This document shows positions 45,190-55,217 of a DNA stretch of 64,000 nt, piece by piece (positions within the stretch are counted from its first letter, which is position 1; the number at the start of each line of letters is the position of its first letter). The position numbers and the translations under genes are program-made. The DNA lies in contig NZ_ASJD01000004.1 of the NCBI RefSeq assembly GCF_000691165.1, forward strand, positions 124,001 through 188,000, written 5' to 3'. This DNA is from Bacillus safensis FO-36b (GTDB lineage: Bacteria > Bacillota > Bacilli > Bacillales > Bacillaceae). Under the pieces are notes generated by a model. It made no database searches and was not told the DNA's origin. It saw only the letters and a program-made list of their open reading frames with translations.

Positions 45190-46602
45190 TTATGAAAATA
45201 GGTAAGATAAAGCTTCTGAAATAGCAGCTTTTCCTTGATCAATACAATCAGGGATTCCGACACCTTCAAAAGCAGCACCTGTGATATAAACACCAGGATA
45301 TGATTGCTTAAACGTTTCTCGCATGTTCGAAATAGCTTTTTGATGACCGACGTGATATTGCGGCATGCTCGTCTTCCAGCGAGTCACTGTCGTCAGTTCT
45401 GGATCTGCTTTAATATCCATGATTTTTTTCAAATCCTCCAGCACGATGCTGACGATTTGATGGTCTGACTGCTCGACAATTGATTCGTCGCCAGCTTTCC
45501 CTACATAGGCACGCAATAGCGTTTTTCCTTTAGGAGCTGTATGCGGCCATTTTTTGTTCGTCCACGTACAGGCTGTAATAGAGAAATCACTGTTTCTTGA
45601 GATGACAAAACCAGTACCGTCATATTCATTATGAACATCCTCTTCTTTAAAACCGAGTGCCACCGTTGCAACAGAAGTTGATGTCATATCATGCAAGTAC
45701 TCAAGCCCTGCTTCTTTTGGAAACATGGAATAGATCGATTGATGCGGAGTTGTCACAATGGCTGAATCAGCAAAAAGCGTTTGACCGCTGTCTAACTGCA
45801 CACCGTAGCCCCCATCTGTTTTTTCAATCTGCTGCACTTTTGTCCCTTTATAAATCGTTGTCAGCTTGAGCTTGCTTTCTACTGCTTCAACAAGCGCTTG
45901 CAGTCCTTGATTGATCGTTTGGAACTGCCCTTGTCTTTTCGCTGTCACTTGCTGCGCTTTCGCATGCTGCTGTGATTTTTTCATCCCAAGAATCAAACTG
46001 CGATGCTTTTGTTCTGTTTGATAAAACTGCGGGAAGGTAGACATTAAGCTGAGACGGTCAATGTCACCTGCATAAATGCCTGATAGAAGAGGTTCGATTA
46101 AATTCTCAACTACTTCATCACCGACACGTCTTCTAAAAAATTCACCGAGCGACTGATCTTCTGTTTGCTTGCTTTTTGGCAAGACGAAATCCATTGTGGC
46201 TCTCGCTTTTCCTGCAACTGAAAAAAGACCGGTTGTGATGAATGGGCTGATTTGAGTTGGAATACCCATGACAGCGCCTTTTGGCATCGGGTGAAGAGTT
46301 TCATTGACTAGTACATATGCCTGCCCTGTTTCATTATTGACGAGCTGATCTGCGAGACCCACATCCTTCGCCAGCTGCGGTCCACTGACCTTTCTTTCTA
46401 AAAATGAATCAGGTCCACGTTCAATGATGTAGCCGTCTTTATATAATGTTTGTATTTTTCCACCTAGCCTAGGGCTCGCTTCAATAAGAGATATTTGAAT
46501 GGGAAGACCTTTTTCTTCGACTTCCTTTTCCAAATAGAAGGCGGCGGCTAAACCAGTGATGCCACCGCCAATGATGACAAGGTGTTTTTGATTGTCATGC
46601 AT
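45190..46602 (-). CDS. hemY: coproporphyrinogen III oxidase (protoporphyrinogen-oxidase type) HemY
   Basis: A 470-residue FAD enzyme of the Gram-positive coproporphyrin-dependent heme pathway; it oxidises coproporphyrinogen III to coproporphyrin III. The dinucleotide motif VIIGGGITGLAAAFYLEKE is near residue 9, SPRLGGKIQTLYKDGYIIERGPDSF follows, and the C-terminal FAD motif reads GVYITGAAFEGVGIPDCIDQGK near 440. ATG 46602 (MHDNQKH) follows AGAAGGCG. The longer frame overlaps hemH by 17 bases and is less likely. It is last in hemE-hemH-hemY. Confidence 0.94.
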   Translation of the reverse strand: MHDNQKHLVIIGGGITGLAAAFYLEKEVEEKGLPIQISLIEASPRLGGKIQTLYKDGYIIERGPDSFLERKVSGPQLAKDVGLADQLVNNETGQAYVLVNETLHPMPKGAVMGIPTQISPFITTGLFSVAGKARATMDFVLPKSKQTEDQSLGEFFRRRVGDEVVENLIEPLLSGIYAGDIDRLSLMSTFPQFYQTEQKHRSLILGMKKSQQHAKAQQVTAKRQGQFQTINQGLQALVEAVESKLKLTTIYKGTKVQQIEKTDGGYGVQLDSGQTLFADSAIVTTPHQSIYSMFPKEAGLEYLHDMTSTSVATVALGFKEEDVHNEYDGTGFVISRNSDFSITACTWTNKKWPHTAPKGKTLLRAYVGKAGDESIVEQSDHQIVSIVLEDLKKIMDIKADPELTTVTRWKTSMPQYHVGHQKAISNMRETFKQSYPGVYITGAAFEGVGIPDCIDQGKAAISEALSYLFS

Positions 46603-46624
46603 AGGATCGCCTTCTTTTATATAA

Positions 46625-47563
46625 TTACTTGCTTTCGTCAAGCTTCTTTAATACGACAGTTGCGAGAGCATCAATAAATGCTGGTTTCGCATTTGGCATT
46701 TCTGGACGATAGTAGGCTGCACCGATTTCATCTGTCACGACTTTACATTCATAATCGTTGTCGTATAACACTTCAAGATGGTCAGCGACAAATCCAACAG
46801 GCACATATACGAACGTTTTATAGCCTTTTTGTTCGAATAGGTCACGTGTTAAGTCTTGAACGTCTGGTCCAAGCCATGGATCAGGCGTGTTGCCTTCACT
46901 TTGCCAGCCAATTTCATAATGTTCAATTCCTGCACCTTCTGCAATCATTTTGGCAGATTGTGCGAGCTGATCAGGATATGGATCTCCTGCTGCAATAATC
47001 TTTTCAGGAAGGCTGTGTGCAGACACAATGAGTACGGCTGATTCTCTTTCCTCTTCACTCATCGATGCATACGTATCCTTCACTTGTTTCACCCAATAGT
47101 CCACAAACTTCGGCTCATCGTACCAGCTTTCCACAGACGTAATCTTCAGATTGCCAAGCTTGTCTGCCTCATCTTGTGCACGCTTGTTATACGATTTCAC
47201 GCTAAAGGTTGAAAAATGCGGCGCAAGAACAATACTCACTGCTTCTGTGATGCCGTCCTTGTGCATCTCTGCAACTGCATCCTCAATGAACGGCTCAATA
47301 TGCTTTAAGCCAATGTAGACATGAAATTCAATGTCGTCTTGGATGTCGTTCAAATGATCACACAAACCATTTGCCTGCTGTTCGGTAATTTTTGATAAAG
47401 GAGAAATACCGCCGATTGCCTTGTAGCGATCCTTCAAATCTTGCAGCATCTCTGGCTCCGGCTTTCTGCCTCTGCGGATATGTGTATAATAACGCTCAAT
47501 ATCTTCTTCTTTATATGGGGTGCCATATGCCATGACAAGAAGTCCCATTTTCTTTTTCTCCAC
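46625..47563 (-). CDS. hemH: coproporphyrin III ferrochelatase HemH (CpfC)
   Basis: A 312-residue soluble ferrochelatase that inserts iron into coproporphyrin III. Family residues: [29 protein letters not shown] at the N-terminus, metal-binding histidine in [13 protein letters not shown] near residue 183, and the acidic ligand in [17 protein letters not shown] near 264. The start could be GTG 47563 ([10 protein letters not shown]), eight bases after GAAGGAG, or the GTG three codons earlier; I prefer 47563 by spacing. It lies between hemE and hemY as in B. subtilis. Confidence 0.94.
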   Translation of the reverse strand: MEKKKMGLLVMAYGTPYKEEDIERYYTHIRRGRKPEPEMLQDLKDRYKAIGGISPLSKITEQQANGLCDHLNDIQDDIEFHVYIGLKHIEPFIEDAVAEMHKDGITEAVSIVLAPHFSTFSVKSYNKRAQDEADKLGNLKITSVESWYDEPKFVDYWVKQVKDTYASMSEEERESAVLIVSAHSLPEKIIAAGDPYPDQLAQSAKMIAEGAGIEHYEIGWQSEGNTPDPWLGPDVQDLTRDLFEQKGYKTFVYVPVGFVADHLEVLYDNDYECKVVTDEIGAAYYRPEMPNAKPAFIDALATVVLKKLDESK

Positions 47564-47595
47564 AACCAACACTCCTTCAGATCATTTGAAATAGT

Positions 47596-48654
47596 TTAGA
47601 TGGATGATTTTTTATGTTTCGCTGAATAATCGTGAATAAAATCTGTCAGCTTCTTTAACGTATCTGGTGAAACATCTGGAAATACCCCATGACCTAAGTT
47701 AAAGATAAAGTGATCTGATTTCATTCCTTGATCTAAAATATCTTTTGCTCTCTCTTCAATGACTTCCCAAGGAGCAAGTAAAATGGTTGGATCAAGGTTC
47801 CCCTGTAACGTTTTTGTGAGCCCTTCTTTTCTTGCTTCGTCTACACTCATACGCCAATCCAGTCCAACCACATCAAGCGGCAGGTCATGCCAGTCTTTCG
47901 CTAAATGGCTTGCACCAACTCCATACATGATCATTGGGACGTTTTCAGACTTCAGCTCTGTGAAAATTCGCTGCATGACAGGCTTAATGAATGTCCGGTA
48001 ATCTGCTGCATTTAAAGCACCAACCCATGAGTCGAAAATTTGAAATGCACTGACCCCGGCTTTTACCTGCGCGCGTATGTACGTAATCGTCATATCAGCT
48101 AACTTGTTCATGAGCAGCATCCACGCCTCAGGATCACTGTACATCAGTGCCTTTGTTTTATGATAATTTTTAGATGGGCCGCCTTCAATCATATAGCTTG
48201 CCATCGTAAATGGTGCGCCAGCAAAACCGATAAGCGGAACATTCAGCTGCTCCTTCGTTAAAAGCTGAATGGTATCAAGCACATATGGCAGGTCTTCTTC
48301 AGGATGAAGTTCCCCAAGACGTTCGATATCTGCTTTAGATCGAATCGGTGCATCAATCACAGGTCCAATTCCATTTTTAATTTCTACGTCCACTCCAATA
48401 GCCGGAAGCGGGGTCATAATATCTTTATATAAAATAGCGGCATCTACACCATATTGTTCTACAGGAAGTCTCGTTACATAAGCACATAGCTCTGGCTGAT
48501 GCGTAATTTCAAATAGCCCGTATTTTTCTTTAAGGGCACGATATTCAGGCTGTGAGCGTCCTGCCTGTCTCATATACCAAACTGGTACATGGTCTGTTTT
48601 TTCCCCTTTACACGCCTTTAAGAACGTGTCATTAAAAACCTTCGTTTTTCCCAT
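47596..48654 (-). CDS. hemE: uroporphyrinogen III decarboxylase HemE
   Basis: A 352-residue enzyme that removes four acetate carboxyls from uroporphyrinogen III to give coproporphyrinogen III. Signature [16 protein letters not shown] is near residue 24, the substrate aspartate lies in [40 protein letters not shown] follows, and the second signature region reads [19 protein letters not shown]. First gene of hemEHY; ATG 48654 follows AGGTGGAATGAAAGG. A dyad (48720-48746) lies upstream. Confidence 0.95.
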   Translation of the reverse strand: MGKTKVFNDTFLKACKGEKTDHVPVWYMRQAGRSQPEYRALKEKYGLFEITHQPELCAYVTRLPVEQYGVDAAILYKDIMTPLPAIGVDVEIKNGIGPVIDAPIRSKADIERLGELHPEEDLPYVLDTIQLLTKEQLNVPLIGFAGAPFTMASYMIEGGPSKNYHKTKALMYSDPEAWMLLMNKLADMTITYIRAQVKAGVSAFQIFDSWVGALNAADYRTFIKPVMQRIFTELKSENVPMIMYGVGASHLAKDWHDLPLDVVGLDWRMSVDEARKEGLTKTLQGNLDPTILLAPWEVIEERAKDILDQGMKSDHFIFNLGHGVFPDVSPDTLKKLTDFIHDYSAKHKKSSI

Positions 48655-48719
48655 TACCTTTCATTCCACCTTTCGCCTTATACTCTCTTTTTGTACAAGG
48701 CTCAAACCTGCTTTTACTA

Positions 48720-48746
48720 TACCGTTTTTTCAAGGCACGGTATACT
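48720..48746. promoter_or_regulatory. inverted repeat upstream of hemE
   Basis: TATACCG (48720-48726) and CGGTATA (48740-48746) form a perfect 7-bp dyad with a 13-base spacer, 66 bases before hemE. On the minus strand the arm near hemE carries a possible -10 TATAGT. It is not a Fur or PerR consensus; the regulator is unknown. Confidence 0.45.
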
Positions 48747-48779
48747 AAAGCGGCTCAATGTTCAAAAAATCGCCGAATA

Positions 48780-50915
48780 TTAACGTCCAAAAGCCTCTGG
48801 CTTGACATATGGACTGCCTTCGCCTTCTTCTTGCGTTTGAGTATTATATGGAACAACCTTATACTCTGCATTTGAAAATACATTGGCATACGGCATTGTA
48901 TAGCTGCCCACGCCTGTCACTGTGTCGATCAGCGTCTCGCTTCCATTTCTCTTTTCATAAATGCGGTATTCAACGCGTTTATCCTCTTGATTGTTCCAAG
49001 ACAGCTCTAATGTAAACAATCCTTTGATTTTAAACGCATAGCGGGCTTCAAATCCTGATAGTCCCTCTAAATGGATAGGCGACTCGAGCTCTTTTATCCC
49101 CTCTGGTTTTTCAAACGTTTCATTGGTGATTTGAGCTGCTGTTAAAATATCTTTAAACAGCTGCACCGGGAATTGACTGCCGCCGGTTAAATAGTGACTG
49201 TTATCGGTTTTGTCATACCCCATCCAAATCGCACCCGTTGTACTAGGCGTATAGCCGGCAAACCAAGCATCCTTTGTTGCACCTTTCACACCTGAATATG
49301 TGGTCGTACCTGTCTTACCTGCTAAATCTCCAGCGTATGAACCGCTCTGGGCTGTCCCGCCTTTGACGACTTGCTGAAGCATTCTTGTCATATTCCAAGC
49401 ATTCTGCACGCTAAACACTCGTTCTTGCTTACCACGATTCTTTTCTACAGTTTCTCCTTCATCATTGGTGATTTTCTGAATGAAGAAAGGCTTTTTATAT
49501 ACGCCTTCATTTGCAAATGTATGGAAGGCTCCAGCGATCTGTAATGGAGAAACTCCTTTTTCTAAACCGCCAAGCGCCATGGCTAGTCCTTTATCCGAGA
49601 TATCTATCCCCATTTTCTCAAGATATGATTTCGACGTGTCAATGCCCAGCTGGCTTAACGTCCACACAGCAGCGGTATTTTTACTTTTCATGAGGGCATC
49701 CACCATTGTGACCCTTCCTTCATACTGCCCATCGTAATTCTTTGGTGAATAGCCGTCATAGCTTTTTTCTTTGTCTTCAAGCAATGAATAAGGTCTGAAT
49801 TTTTTCTCCTGCATTGCCGGACCGTAGACCGCGATCGGCTTAAAAACAGATCCAGGCTGCCTAACAGCTGTCACCCTGTTGTAGCCTCTCGCCTGATATT
49901 CTCGTCCACCGATGGCTGCTTTCACTCCACCAGACTCGTTATCAATGAATACGGCGCTGCCTTCCGGAGAACCGCTTTTTCCCGGGAAATAACGGTTGTT
50001 CTTCATCGCATCATATGCGGTTTTTTGCAGATTCATATCAATCGGAACTGTAATGGTATAGCCGCCTTGAAGCAATTGTTCATGTGAAATGGCATACTCT
50101 GACTCTGCTTCTTTAATGATGAGATCAACATAGCTGTCCACCCAAGGCGTTTCTGATTTCTTTTTCAAATGAATGCCTAGTGTTCTCCCTTTTGCTTCTA
50201 CTGTTTCTGTTGAAGACAAATATCCTTGTTCGTTCATTAAATTCAGGATGGTGTCCCGCCTTTGTTTATTTTTATCAGGGTGTAAAACAGGCGAATAAGA
50301 AGATGGTGCCTTTGGCATCGCAGCGAGTGTGGCACCTTCGCTGACCGTTAAATCTTTGACATCCTTACTAAAGTAATAATTGGCTGCTGCCTGAATACCA
50401 TAAACACCATGGCCAAAGTATAGCTGATTCAAATACATCTCAAGCAGCTTATCCTTTGAATAATCTCTTTCTAAGTTAATGGCAATAATGACTTCTTTTG
50501 TTTTTCGAAGAAAGGTTTTGTCATTTGTGAGAAAAATATTTTTTGCGAGCTGCTGGGTGATTGTACTGCCGCCCTCTACCTTCCCTCCTGCTAATATATC
50601 TCGATAAACCGCCCTTGAAATAGACTGTGCATCAATGCCGTGATGCTCATAAAAACGCTTGTCCTCAACAGCCACAAAAGCTTTTGCTACTTTATCAGGC
50701 ACCTCTTTTAATGACACAGGATCCCGATTTTCTGAATACATGCTTGTGAGTTCTTTTCCATTCTGATCAATGATTTTGGAGGAAGCGTGAAAAACAAGCT
50801 TCTTTTCATCTATGACATAATGTCCTAAAAATAAAATCGTCAGATAGCCAATAAATGAGAGTACGATTGTACTTCCTGCAATGACTAATGGAATGATTAT
50901 CTTCTTTTTCTTCAA
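48780..50915 (-). CDS. pbpF: class A penicillin-binding protein PbpF (PBP2c)
   Basis: A 711-residue bifunctional peptidoglycan synthase. One N-terminal membrane helix (residues 8-30) is followed by a GT51 glycosyltransferase domain with VAVEDKRFYEHHGID near 86 and GGSTITQQLAKN near 116. The transpeptidase domain has the active-site serine in RQPGSVFKPIAVYG near 352, SKNTAAVW (SxN) near 412 and DLAGKTGTT (KTG) near 535. A short fibronectin-like C-terminal domain (PIHLEGLSGFEARYAF...) follows. B. subtilis PbpF acts in germination and spore wall synthesis. Neighbours hemE and hmoB match the B. subtilis map. Confidence 0.95.
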   Translation of the reverse strand: MKKKKIIIPLVIAGSTIVLSFIGYLTILFLGHYVIDEKKLVFHASSKIIDQNGKELTSMYSENRDPVSLKEVPDKVAKAFVAVEDKRFYEHHGIDAQSISRAVYRDILAGGKVEGGSTITQQLAKNIFLTNDKTFLRKTKEVIIAINLERDYSKDKLLEMYLNQLYFGHGVYGIQAAANYYFSKDVKDLTVSEGATLAAMPKAPSSYSPVLHPDKNKQRRDTILNLMNEQGYLSSTETVEAKGRTLGIHLKKKSETPWVDSYVDLIIKEAESEYAISHEQLLQGGYTITVPIDMNLQKTAYDAMKNNRYFPGKSGSPEGSAVFIDNESGGVKAAIGGREYQARGYNRVTAVRQPGSVFKPIAVYGPAMQEKKFRPYSLLEDKEKSYDGYSPKNYDGQYEGRVTMVDALMKSKNTAAVWTLSQLGIDTSKSYLEKMGIDISDKGLAMALGGLEKGVSPLQIAGAFHTFANEGVYKKPFFIQKITNDEGETVEKNRGKQERVFSVQNAWNMTRMLQQVVKGGTAQSGSYAGDLAGKTGTTTYSGVKGATKDAWFAGYTPSTTGAIWMGYDKTDNSHYLTGGSQFPVQLFKDILTAAQITNETFEKPEGIKELESPIHLEGLSGFEARYAFKIKGLFTLELSWNNQEDKRVEYRIYEKRNGSETLIDTVTGVGSYTMPYANVFSNAEYKVVPYNTQTQEEGEGSPYVKPEAFGR

Positions 50916-51042
50916 ATTAGGTCACCTCATTCCTTTATACGGATAGTATGGGATGTATTGCTTCATAATATGTTTTATGGATTGACTGCCAAAGAATTAT
51001 ATATCATTCTTTTGTTATACTATCAAGCAGGAGGCGGTTTAG

Positions 51043-51528
51043 ATGAATTTCTATATTACATATGGAACAGCAGATTTTTTGCATAAAATCGCAAAGAAAC
51101 ACCATCTGGAAAATCTGCTTTATATGGTCGGAAAAGAACAAGCAGCTCTTTTTCATGAAACGGAGGGTGAGACTGTATTTAAAGCCCCTCATGCCTATGA
51201 TGTGATTTATGCGAAAGGCGCGCTTGTCCAATCTGGTTTCGTCACCTTGAATCATATCCCTGTTAAGCTTGAAAGCAGAGCACTGTTTGAATCCACCTTT
51301 CAGAAAAAGACGAACATCTCAGAACATCAGCGCGGCTTCCAGGCTATTCGCGTTTTAAGACCGCAAAAAGATGAAGAAGTTTATTTGATTTTGACACTTT
51401 GGGAATCAGAGGACTTATTTCAAGACTTTCAAGAATCAGAAGCATTCTTTCAGCCACACGAGGATACAGGCTCCATTTTCTCTCGTCCAGCTTACCTCAC
51501 ATCCTATCATGCCGTCACAGACAATTAA
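51043..51528 (+). CDS. hmoB: heme-degrading monooxygenase HmoB
   Basis: A 161-residue protein with an N-terminal extension and a C-terminal antibiotic-biosynthesis-monooxygenase (IsdG-like) ferredoxin fold: RALFESTFQKKTNISEHQRGFQAIRVLRP, then EEVYLILTLWESEDLFQDFQESEAFFQPH. It corresponds to B. subtilis YhgC (HmoB), which binds and opens heme to release iron. ATG 51043 follows AGGAGGCGG. It is divergent from pbpF, beside the heme biosynthesis operon, with its own terminator. Confidence 0.9.
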   Translation: MNFYITYGTADFLHKIAKKHHLENLLYMVGKEQAALFHETEGETVFKAPHAYDVIYAKGALVQSGFVTLNHIPVKLESRALFESTFQKKTNISEHQRGFQAIRVLRPQKDEEVYLILTLWESEDLFQDFQESEAFFQPHEDTGSIFSRPAYLTSYHAVTDN

Positions 51529-51558
51529 GGAAGTGCTGCTCTCAGCACTTCTTTTTTT
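51528..51558 (+). terminator. terminator of hmoB
   Basis: Perfect stem GAAGTGCTG / CAGCACTTC, four-base loop, seven-T run. Confidence 0.9.
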
Positions 51559-51564
51559 CATCAA

Positions 51565-51590
51565 AAAAAGCCCAGTCGATGGGCTCTTCA
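51565..51590 (-). terminator. terminator of the zinc-ribbon membrane protein gene
   Basis: AGCCCA / TGGGCT stem with a seven-T run on the minus strand. Confidence 0.82.
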
Positions 51591-51592
51591 TT

Positions 51593-51880
51593 TTATGAGC
51601 TTGATTTCAGCTCGTACCGATGAATGATCGGCTGAAGCACATAGAAATTCAGCAATATCCAACCTAATAAGACCGGCCACTTCAACATAGGTGAAGCACC
51701 TTTCAATTGAATCAGCAGCACCAATAGTGGAATCAAGCAGATCATGAAAAAACTCATTTTTGAGAGAAATGTTTCTTTAATTTGATGCCGGCAGCTTGGA
51801 CACATCATCATTTTCGTATGTGATAAATGAAATTTTTCGACGAAAGAAAATGTTTTTGAACAATTTGGACAGCTTCCCAA
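51593..51880 (-). CDS. CXXC-19-CXXC zinc-ribbon membrane protein
   Basis: A 95-residue protein beginning MGSCPNCSKTFSF. Two knuckles, CPNC and CPSC, 19 residues apart, form a zinc ribbon of the CXXC_20_CXXC type. Two hydrophobic helices follow (about residues 46-63 and 70-87). I set the start at TTG 51880 because AAAGGGAGGAG lies just upstream, which places the ribbon at the very N-terminus; an ATG-like longer frame to 51952 has no such site. The function is unknown. Confidence 0.75.
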   Translation of the reverse strand: MGSCPNCSKTFSFVEKFHLSHTKMMMCPSCRHQIKETFLSKMSFFMICLIPLLVLLIQLKGASPMLKWPVLLGWILLNFYVLQPIIHRYELKSSS

Positions 51881-52028
51881 CGCTACTCCTCCCTTTCCCT
51901 GCTTCATATCAACTTCGACTTTTATGTAAAATGACCTTTTGCTACTGACCACGAAATCCTCTTCTGTTGAAAGATTCTAACAATTACCATACAATCAGTA
52001 AAAGAGCATGAAGGAGGTTTTCGATTCA

Positions 52029-53216
52029 ATGACAATATCCACTTTACAAAAAAGCATCAATGAACGTCTTGATGAACATTATGAGGAAATGGTTGAAATT
52101 AGACGCCATCTCCATATGAATCCTGAACTTTCTTTTCAGGAAGAAGAAACAGCCGCTTTCATCGCCAGCTACTATGATACATTACAAATACCTACGCGCA
52201 CCAAGGTGGGCGGTCATGGCGTACTCGCTTTTATTGAAGGAGCTTCTCCGGGACCAACCATTGCCCTCAGAGCTGATTTTGATGCACTTCCCATCCACGA
52301 TGAAAAAGATGTACCTTACAAATCAACAAAGCCTGGTGTGATGCATGCGTGCGGTCACGATGGGCATACTGCGACACTTCTTGTATTAGCAAAAGTCTTG
52401 CATACGCATCGTGATCAATTAAAAGGAAAGATCGTCCTCATTCATCAGCATGCAGAAGAATATGCTCCCGGCGGTGCAAAACCAATGATTGAAGACGGCT
52501 GTTTAGACGGTGTCGATGTGATATTCGGTACGCACCTTTGGTCTTCAGAGCCTTGTGGCACGATTCTTTATAAAAGCGGGAACTTTATGGCAGCGGCCGA
52601 TCGTTTCTCCATTCAAGTCCAAGGGAAAGGCGGACACGGCGCTCAGCCTCATTTAACAAAAGATGCCGTACTCATCGGTTCACAAATCGTCGCAAACCTG
52701 CAGCAAGTCGTTGCACGTAAAGTCAATCCGATTGATTCTGCTGTTGTTTCTGTTGGCGGTTTTGTAGCAGAGAATGCCTTTAACGTTATTGCAGATTCAG
52801 CTGTTTTAACTGGTACTGCACGATCCTTTGAAGAAAGTGCACGGCATATTATCGAACGAGAAATTGAACAGGTGGTAAAAGGGGTATGCCAGATGCATGA
52901 TGCTGCCTACACATATGAGTACGTCAGAGGATACCCTGCTGTCAAAAACCATCCAAAGCCGACGGAATATATTGCTGGCATCGCAAACCAGACAGAAGGT
53001 GTCACAGAAGTAAAAGAAGCGGAAACCCAAATGGGCGGAGAAGACTTTGCTTACTACCTTCAGCATGTCCCTGGTACCTTCTTCTACACAGGCGCCATGC
53101 CCGAAAACAGCCAGGACGTGTATCCACATCATCATCCAAAGTTTGATATCAACGAAAAAGCAATGCCTATTGCAGCAATGGTACTCGCGAACGCCGTTCT
53201 TTCCTACAATGAATAA
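52029..53216 (+). CDS. yhaA: M20 family amidohydrolase YhaA (N-acyl amino acid hydrolase type)
   Basis: A 395-residue M20D metal-dependent amidohydrolase, the family of N-acetyl-diaminopimelate deacetylase and aminoacylases. Metal ligands are seen in VMHACGHDGHTATLL near residue 106 (Cys-x-His), LIHQHAEEYAPGGAKPM near 144 with the catalytic Glu pair, and the late histidine in YPHHHPKFDINE. A dimerisation lid occupies about residues 185-300. ATG 52029 is preferred because AAGGAGG (52012-52018) precedes it; the ATG at 52008 lies upstream of that site. The natural substrate is not certain. Confidence 0.9.
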   Translation: MTISTLQKSINERLDEHYEEMVEIRRHLHMNPELSFQEEETAAFIASYYDTLQIPTRTKVGGHGVLAFIEGASPGPTIALRADFDALPIHDEKDVPYKSTKPGVMHACGHDGHTATLLVLAKVLHTHRDQLKGKIVLIHQHAEEYAPGGAKPMIEDGCLDGVDVIFGTHLWSSEPCGTILYKSGNFMAAADRFSIQVQGKGGHGAQPHLTKDAVLIGSQIVANLQQVVARKVNPIDSAVVSVGGFVAENAFNVIADSAVLTGTARSFEESARHIIEREIEQVVKGVCQMHDAAYTYEYVRGYPAVKNHPKPTEYIAGIANQTEGVTEVKEAETQMGGEDFAYYLQHVPGTFFYTGAMPENSQDVYPHHHPKFDINEKAMPIAAMVLANAVLSYNE

Positions 53217-53246
53217 AAAAAGCCGCTGTCATCAGCGGCTTTTCTA
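53215..53246. terminator. bidirectional terminator between yhaA and ecsC
   Basis: Perfect stem AAAGCCGCTG / CAGCGGCTTT with a four-base loop. Confidence 0.9.
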
Positions 53247-53951
53247 TATCATTTCTTTCAATATTCGCAAGTGAAACACATGGCGTGCGACCTCTCCGAG
53301 CTGTCCTGTCAGCTGATGATTCGCCACCCCGCCAACAGCGGCTCCGACGACCGGCATTAATTGAAACAGCTTTACAAGATCAATGTAATCTCGATACTCC
53401 TGCTGAAAGCTGTACCAATCCATTTCCTCGCGGCTCGTTTCCCAATCATCTATGATCTTCATCATTTTTTGACGATGGGCACTGCTGGAAAAGGCGAGCT
53501 GAAATATACAGAGCAAAAAGAGTCTTTCCTCCTTTTGAGATAAATCAAAGCCATAAATACACGCCAGCTCATAAAGGCATTTCATCTTTATGCTTAACAG
53601 CAGCGGAAAGTCTGCCATTCCGAGGAATAAACCGCCTGCACCTGTTCCAACCCCTTCGATAGCAGCCGCCTTTTGGTAATACTTCACTTTATCCTTTGCC
53701 AGTTCATTTCGTTCTACAATAGATAATTGTTCATCAATCACTGAAAATGAAGTAAAGTGTGATCCTGATACGGTGGATTCAACCATTGTTTTGACTGCAC
53801 TTGTGATGACTTGATGAAACCTGGCAGGAATTCGGCGGTTCACATGCTGCTGAACTCCTTTTGAAAACCGTTCGATCTTTGAAGGTTTTCTTAAAAAACG
53901 TGTTTGAAAAAGAATGGCTTCTTCATACAACTCTCGTTCAGCTGCATTCAT
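53244..53951 (-). CDS. ecsC: EcsC protein
   Basis: A 235-residue EcsC-family protein, third gene of ecsABC. Two weak hydrophobic, glycine-rich segments occur: AAAIEGVGTGAGGLFLGMADFPLLLSI near residue 92 and MPVVGAAVGGVANHQLTGQLGEVA near 200, the latter typical of the family. In B. subtilis EcsC is not needed for the Ecs secretion phenotype, and its role is unclear. It starts 45 bases after ecsB with GGAGGG before ATG 53951. Confidence 0.9.
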   Translation of the reverse strand: MNAAERELYEEAILFQTRFLRKPSKIERFSKGVQQHVNRRIPARFHQVITSAVKTMVESTVSGSHFTSFSVIDEQLSIVERNELAKDKVKYYQKAAAIEGVGTGAGGLFLGMADFPLLLSIKMKCLYELACIYGFDLSQKEERLFLLCIFQLAFSSSAHRQKMMKIIDDWETSREEMDWYSFQQEYRDYIDLVKLFQLMPVVGAAVGGVANHQLTGQLGEVARHVFHLRILKEMI

Positions 53952-53996
53952 CCGGTTCCCTCCTTGATGTCATCATACGCTCGCTGTAATCTCCAC

Positions 53997-55217
53997 TTAT
54001 CTCATCTTTTTTAACCTGCTTTGTACGTAAGGCTTAAAGAGGACAAGCACAAATGCTAAAGAAATAAGAAAGGCAAGTCCGCTTCCCTGCCAGCCTCCCG
54101 CTGGAAGTACCGCACAGCTCAGCAAGATTGATTGGATGATCAGCACATTACGGACGAGAACAAAAAAGCTTCGATCCTTTTCTTTTTGAGAAACTGGATA
54201 AAGTGCCTGTAATGAAAGATGAGCAAAGTGCTTCGTTAACGGCACAAGCTGTACACCTGTGATAAATACTGTGAACAAGACTAGTAACGCACCCACCCAG
54301 CCTGCTGCACCTGTATACAAAATAATCAGGACAAACACGGCCGTTAATCTAAACACCAGACCAAAATAATCATTTGAGCGTACAAACGCCCTCACATACA
54401 TATAAGAAAAAGTTTTACGCTGATCGTAAGGAACAAACATCATAAGCCAATCCATGTATGCTCTTCTTTTCACCTGTTTCTTTAAGTGAGGCACATCTGT
54501 AAATAAGTTTGCCAAACGATAAAAGCGCTGCTTCCGTTTTAATTCATCAGAAATATGCATTTCCCATTGAAAGGGCTGTTTTTTCACTGTATTTGTTAAG
54601 TAAACGAGATATACACCATAGATAAGATAAAAAACGATTGCAATCGCATAGGCTGCCTGTAAGACGGTGTAGATCAACATCACATTTAATAGAAAACGAA
54701 GAGCTGCATCGAGCCATCTCACGTGTTTTCCTTGAAAATATGTGATTCTCCATTGAATGGCTGTATTCAGGCCCTTTATTAAGATCATTTGTGCCAATAT
54801 CAGCACATATCCCGTGATGCCTCCTGAAGACACTGCCGAATAAAGCGGAAGTGCGACAATGGATACAGCAATGAGAGGAAACAGCTGAGAAATGAAGCTA
54901 AAGTTAAACGCTTGTTTTAGGTAAGGCTCCATCTTCCCTTCCAAAGGAAGCAAAAACACGAGATCGGCTTCTTTAATCAACGTACGTACGTATGAGCTTG
55001 TGAGTACCAATGAGAAAACAACTGCCATCACCCAGTAGGATGGGAAGTGAGCCGGAATATGTTTAAGCCAGCTGCTGTACCAGCTTGCTCCGCCTGCAAG
55101 GAAAAAAATGAGCACAATGACCAGATGATCGTTGAACATGTATTTTAAGTATTTTCTTGTTTCTTGTACGTGTTCCTCTAGTCTTGATTTCCAAATGGTT
55201 TGTGTTGTTTTACTCAT
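53997..55217 (-). CDS. ecsB: EcsB, ABC transporter membrane subunit
   Basis: A 406-residue membrane subunit of the Ecs ABC exporter. The cytoplasmic N-terminus (MSKTTQTIWKSRLEEHVQE) is followed by about six to ten hydrophobic segments with basic loops (QPFQWEMHISDELKRKQRFYRLANLFTDVPHLKKQ in the central loop). EcsAB mutants of B. subtilis are defective in exoprotein secretion, competence and the intramembrane protease RasP. Its ATG overlaps ecsA by eight bases, so expression is coupled. Confidence 0.93.
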   Translation of the reverse strand: MSKTTQTIWKSRLEEHVQETRKYLKYMFNDHLVIVLIFFLAGGASWYSSWLKHIPAHFPSYWVMAVVFSLVLTSSYVRTLIKEADLVFLLPLEGKMEPYLKQAFNFSFISQLFPLIAVSIVALPLYSAVSSGGITGYVLILAQMILIKGLNTAIQWRITYFQGKHVRWLDAALRFLLNVMLIYTVLQAAYAIAIVFYLIYGVYLVYLTNTVKKQPFQWEMHISDELKRKQRFYRLANLFTDVPHLKKQVKRRAYMDWLMMFVPYDQRKTFSYMYVRAFVRSNDYFGLVFRLTAVFVLIILYTGAAGWVGALLVLFTVFITGVQLVPLTKHFAHLSLQALYPVSQKEKDRSFFVLVRNVLIIQSILLSCAVLPAGGWQGSGLAFLISLAFVLVLFKPYVQSRLKKMR

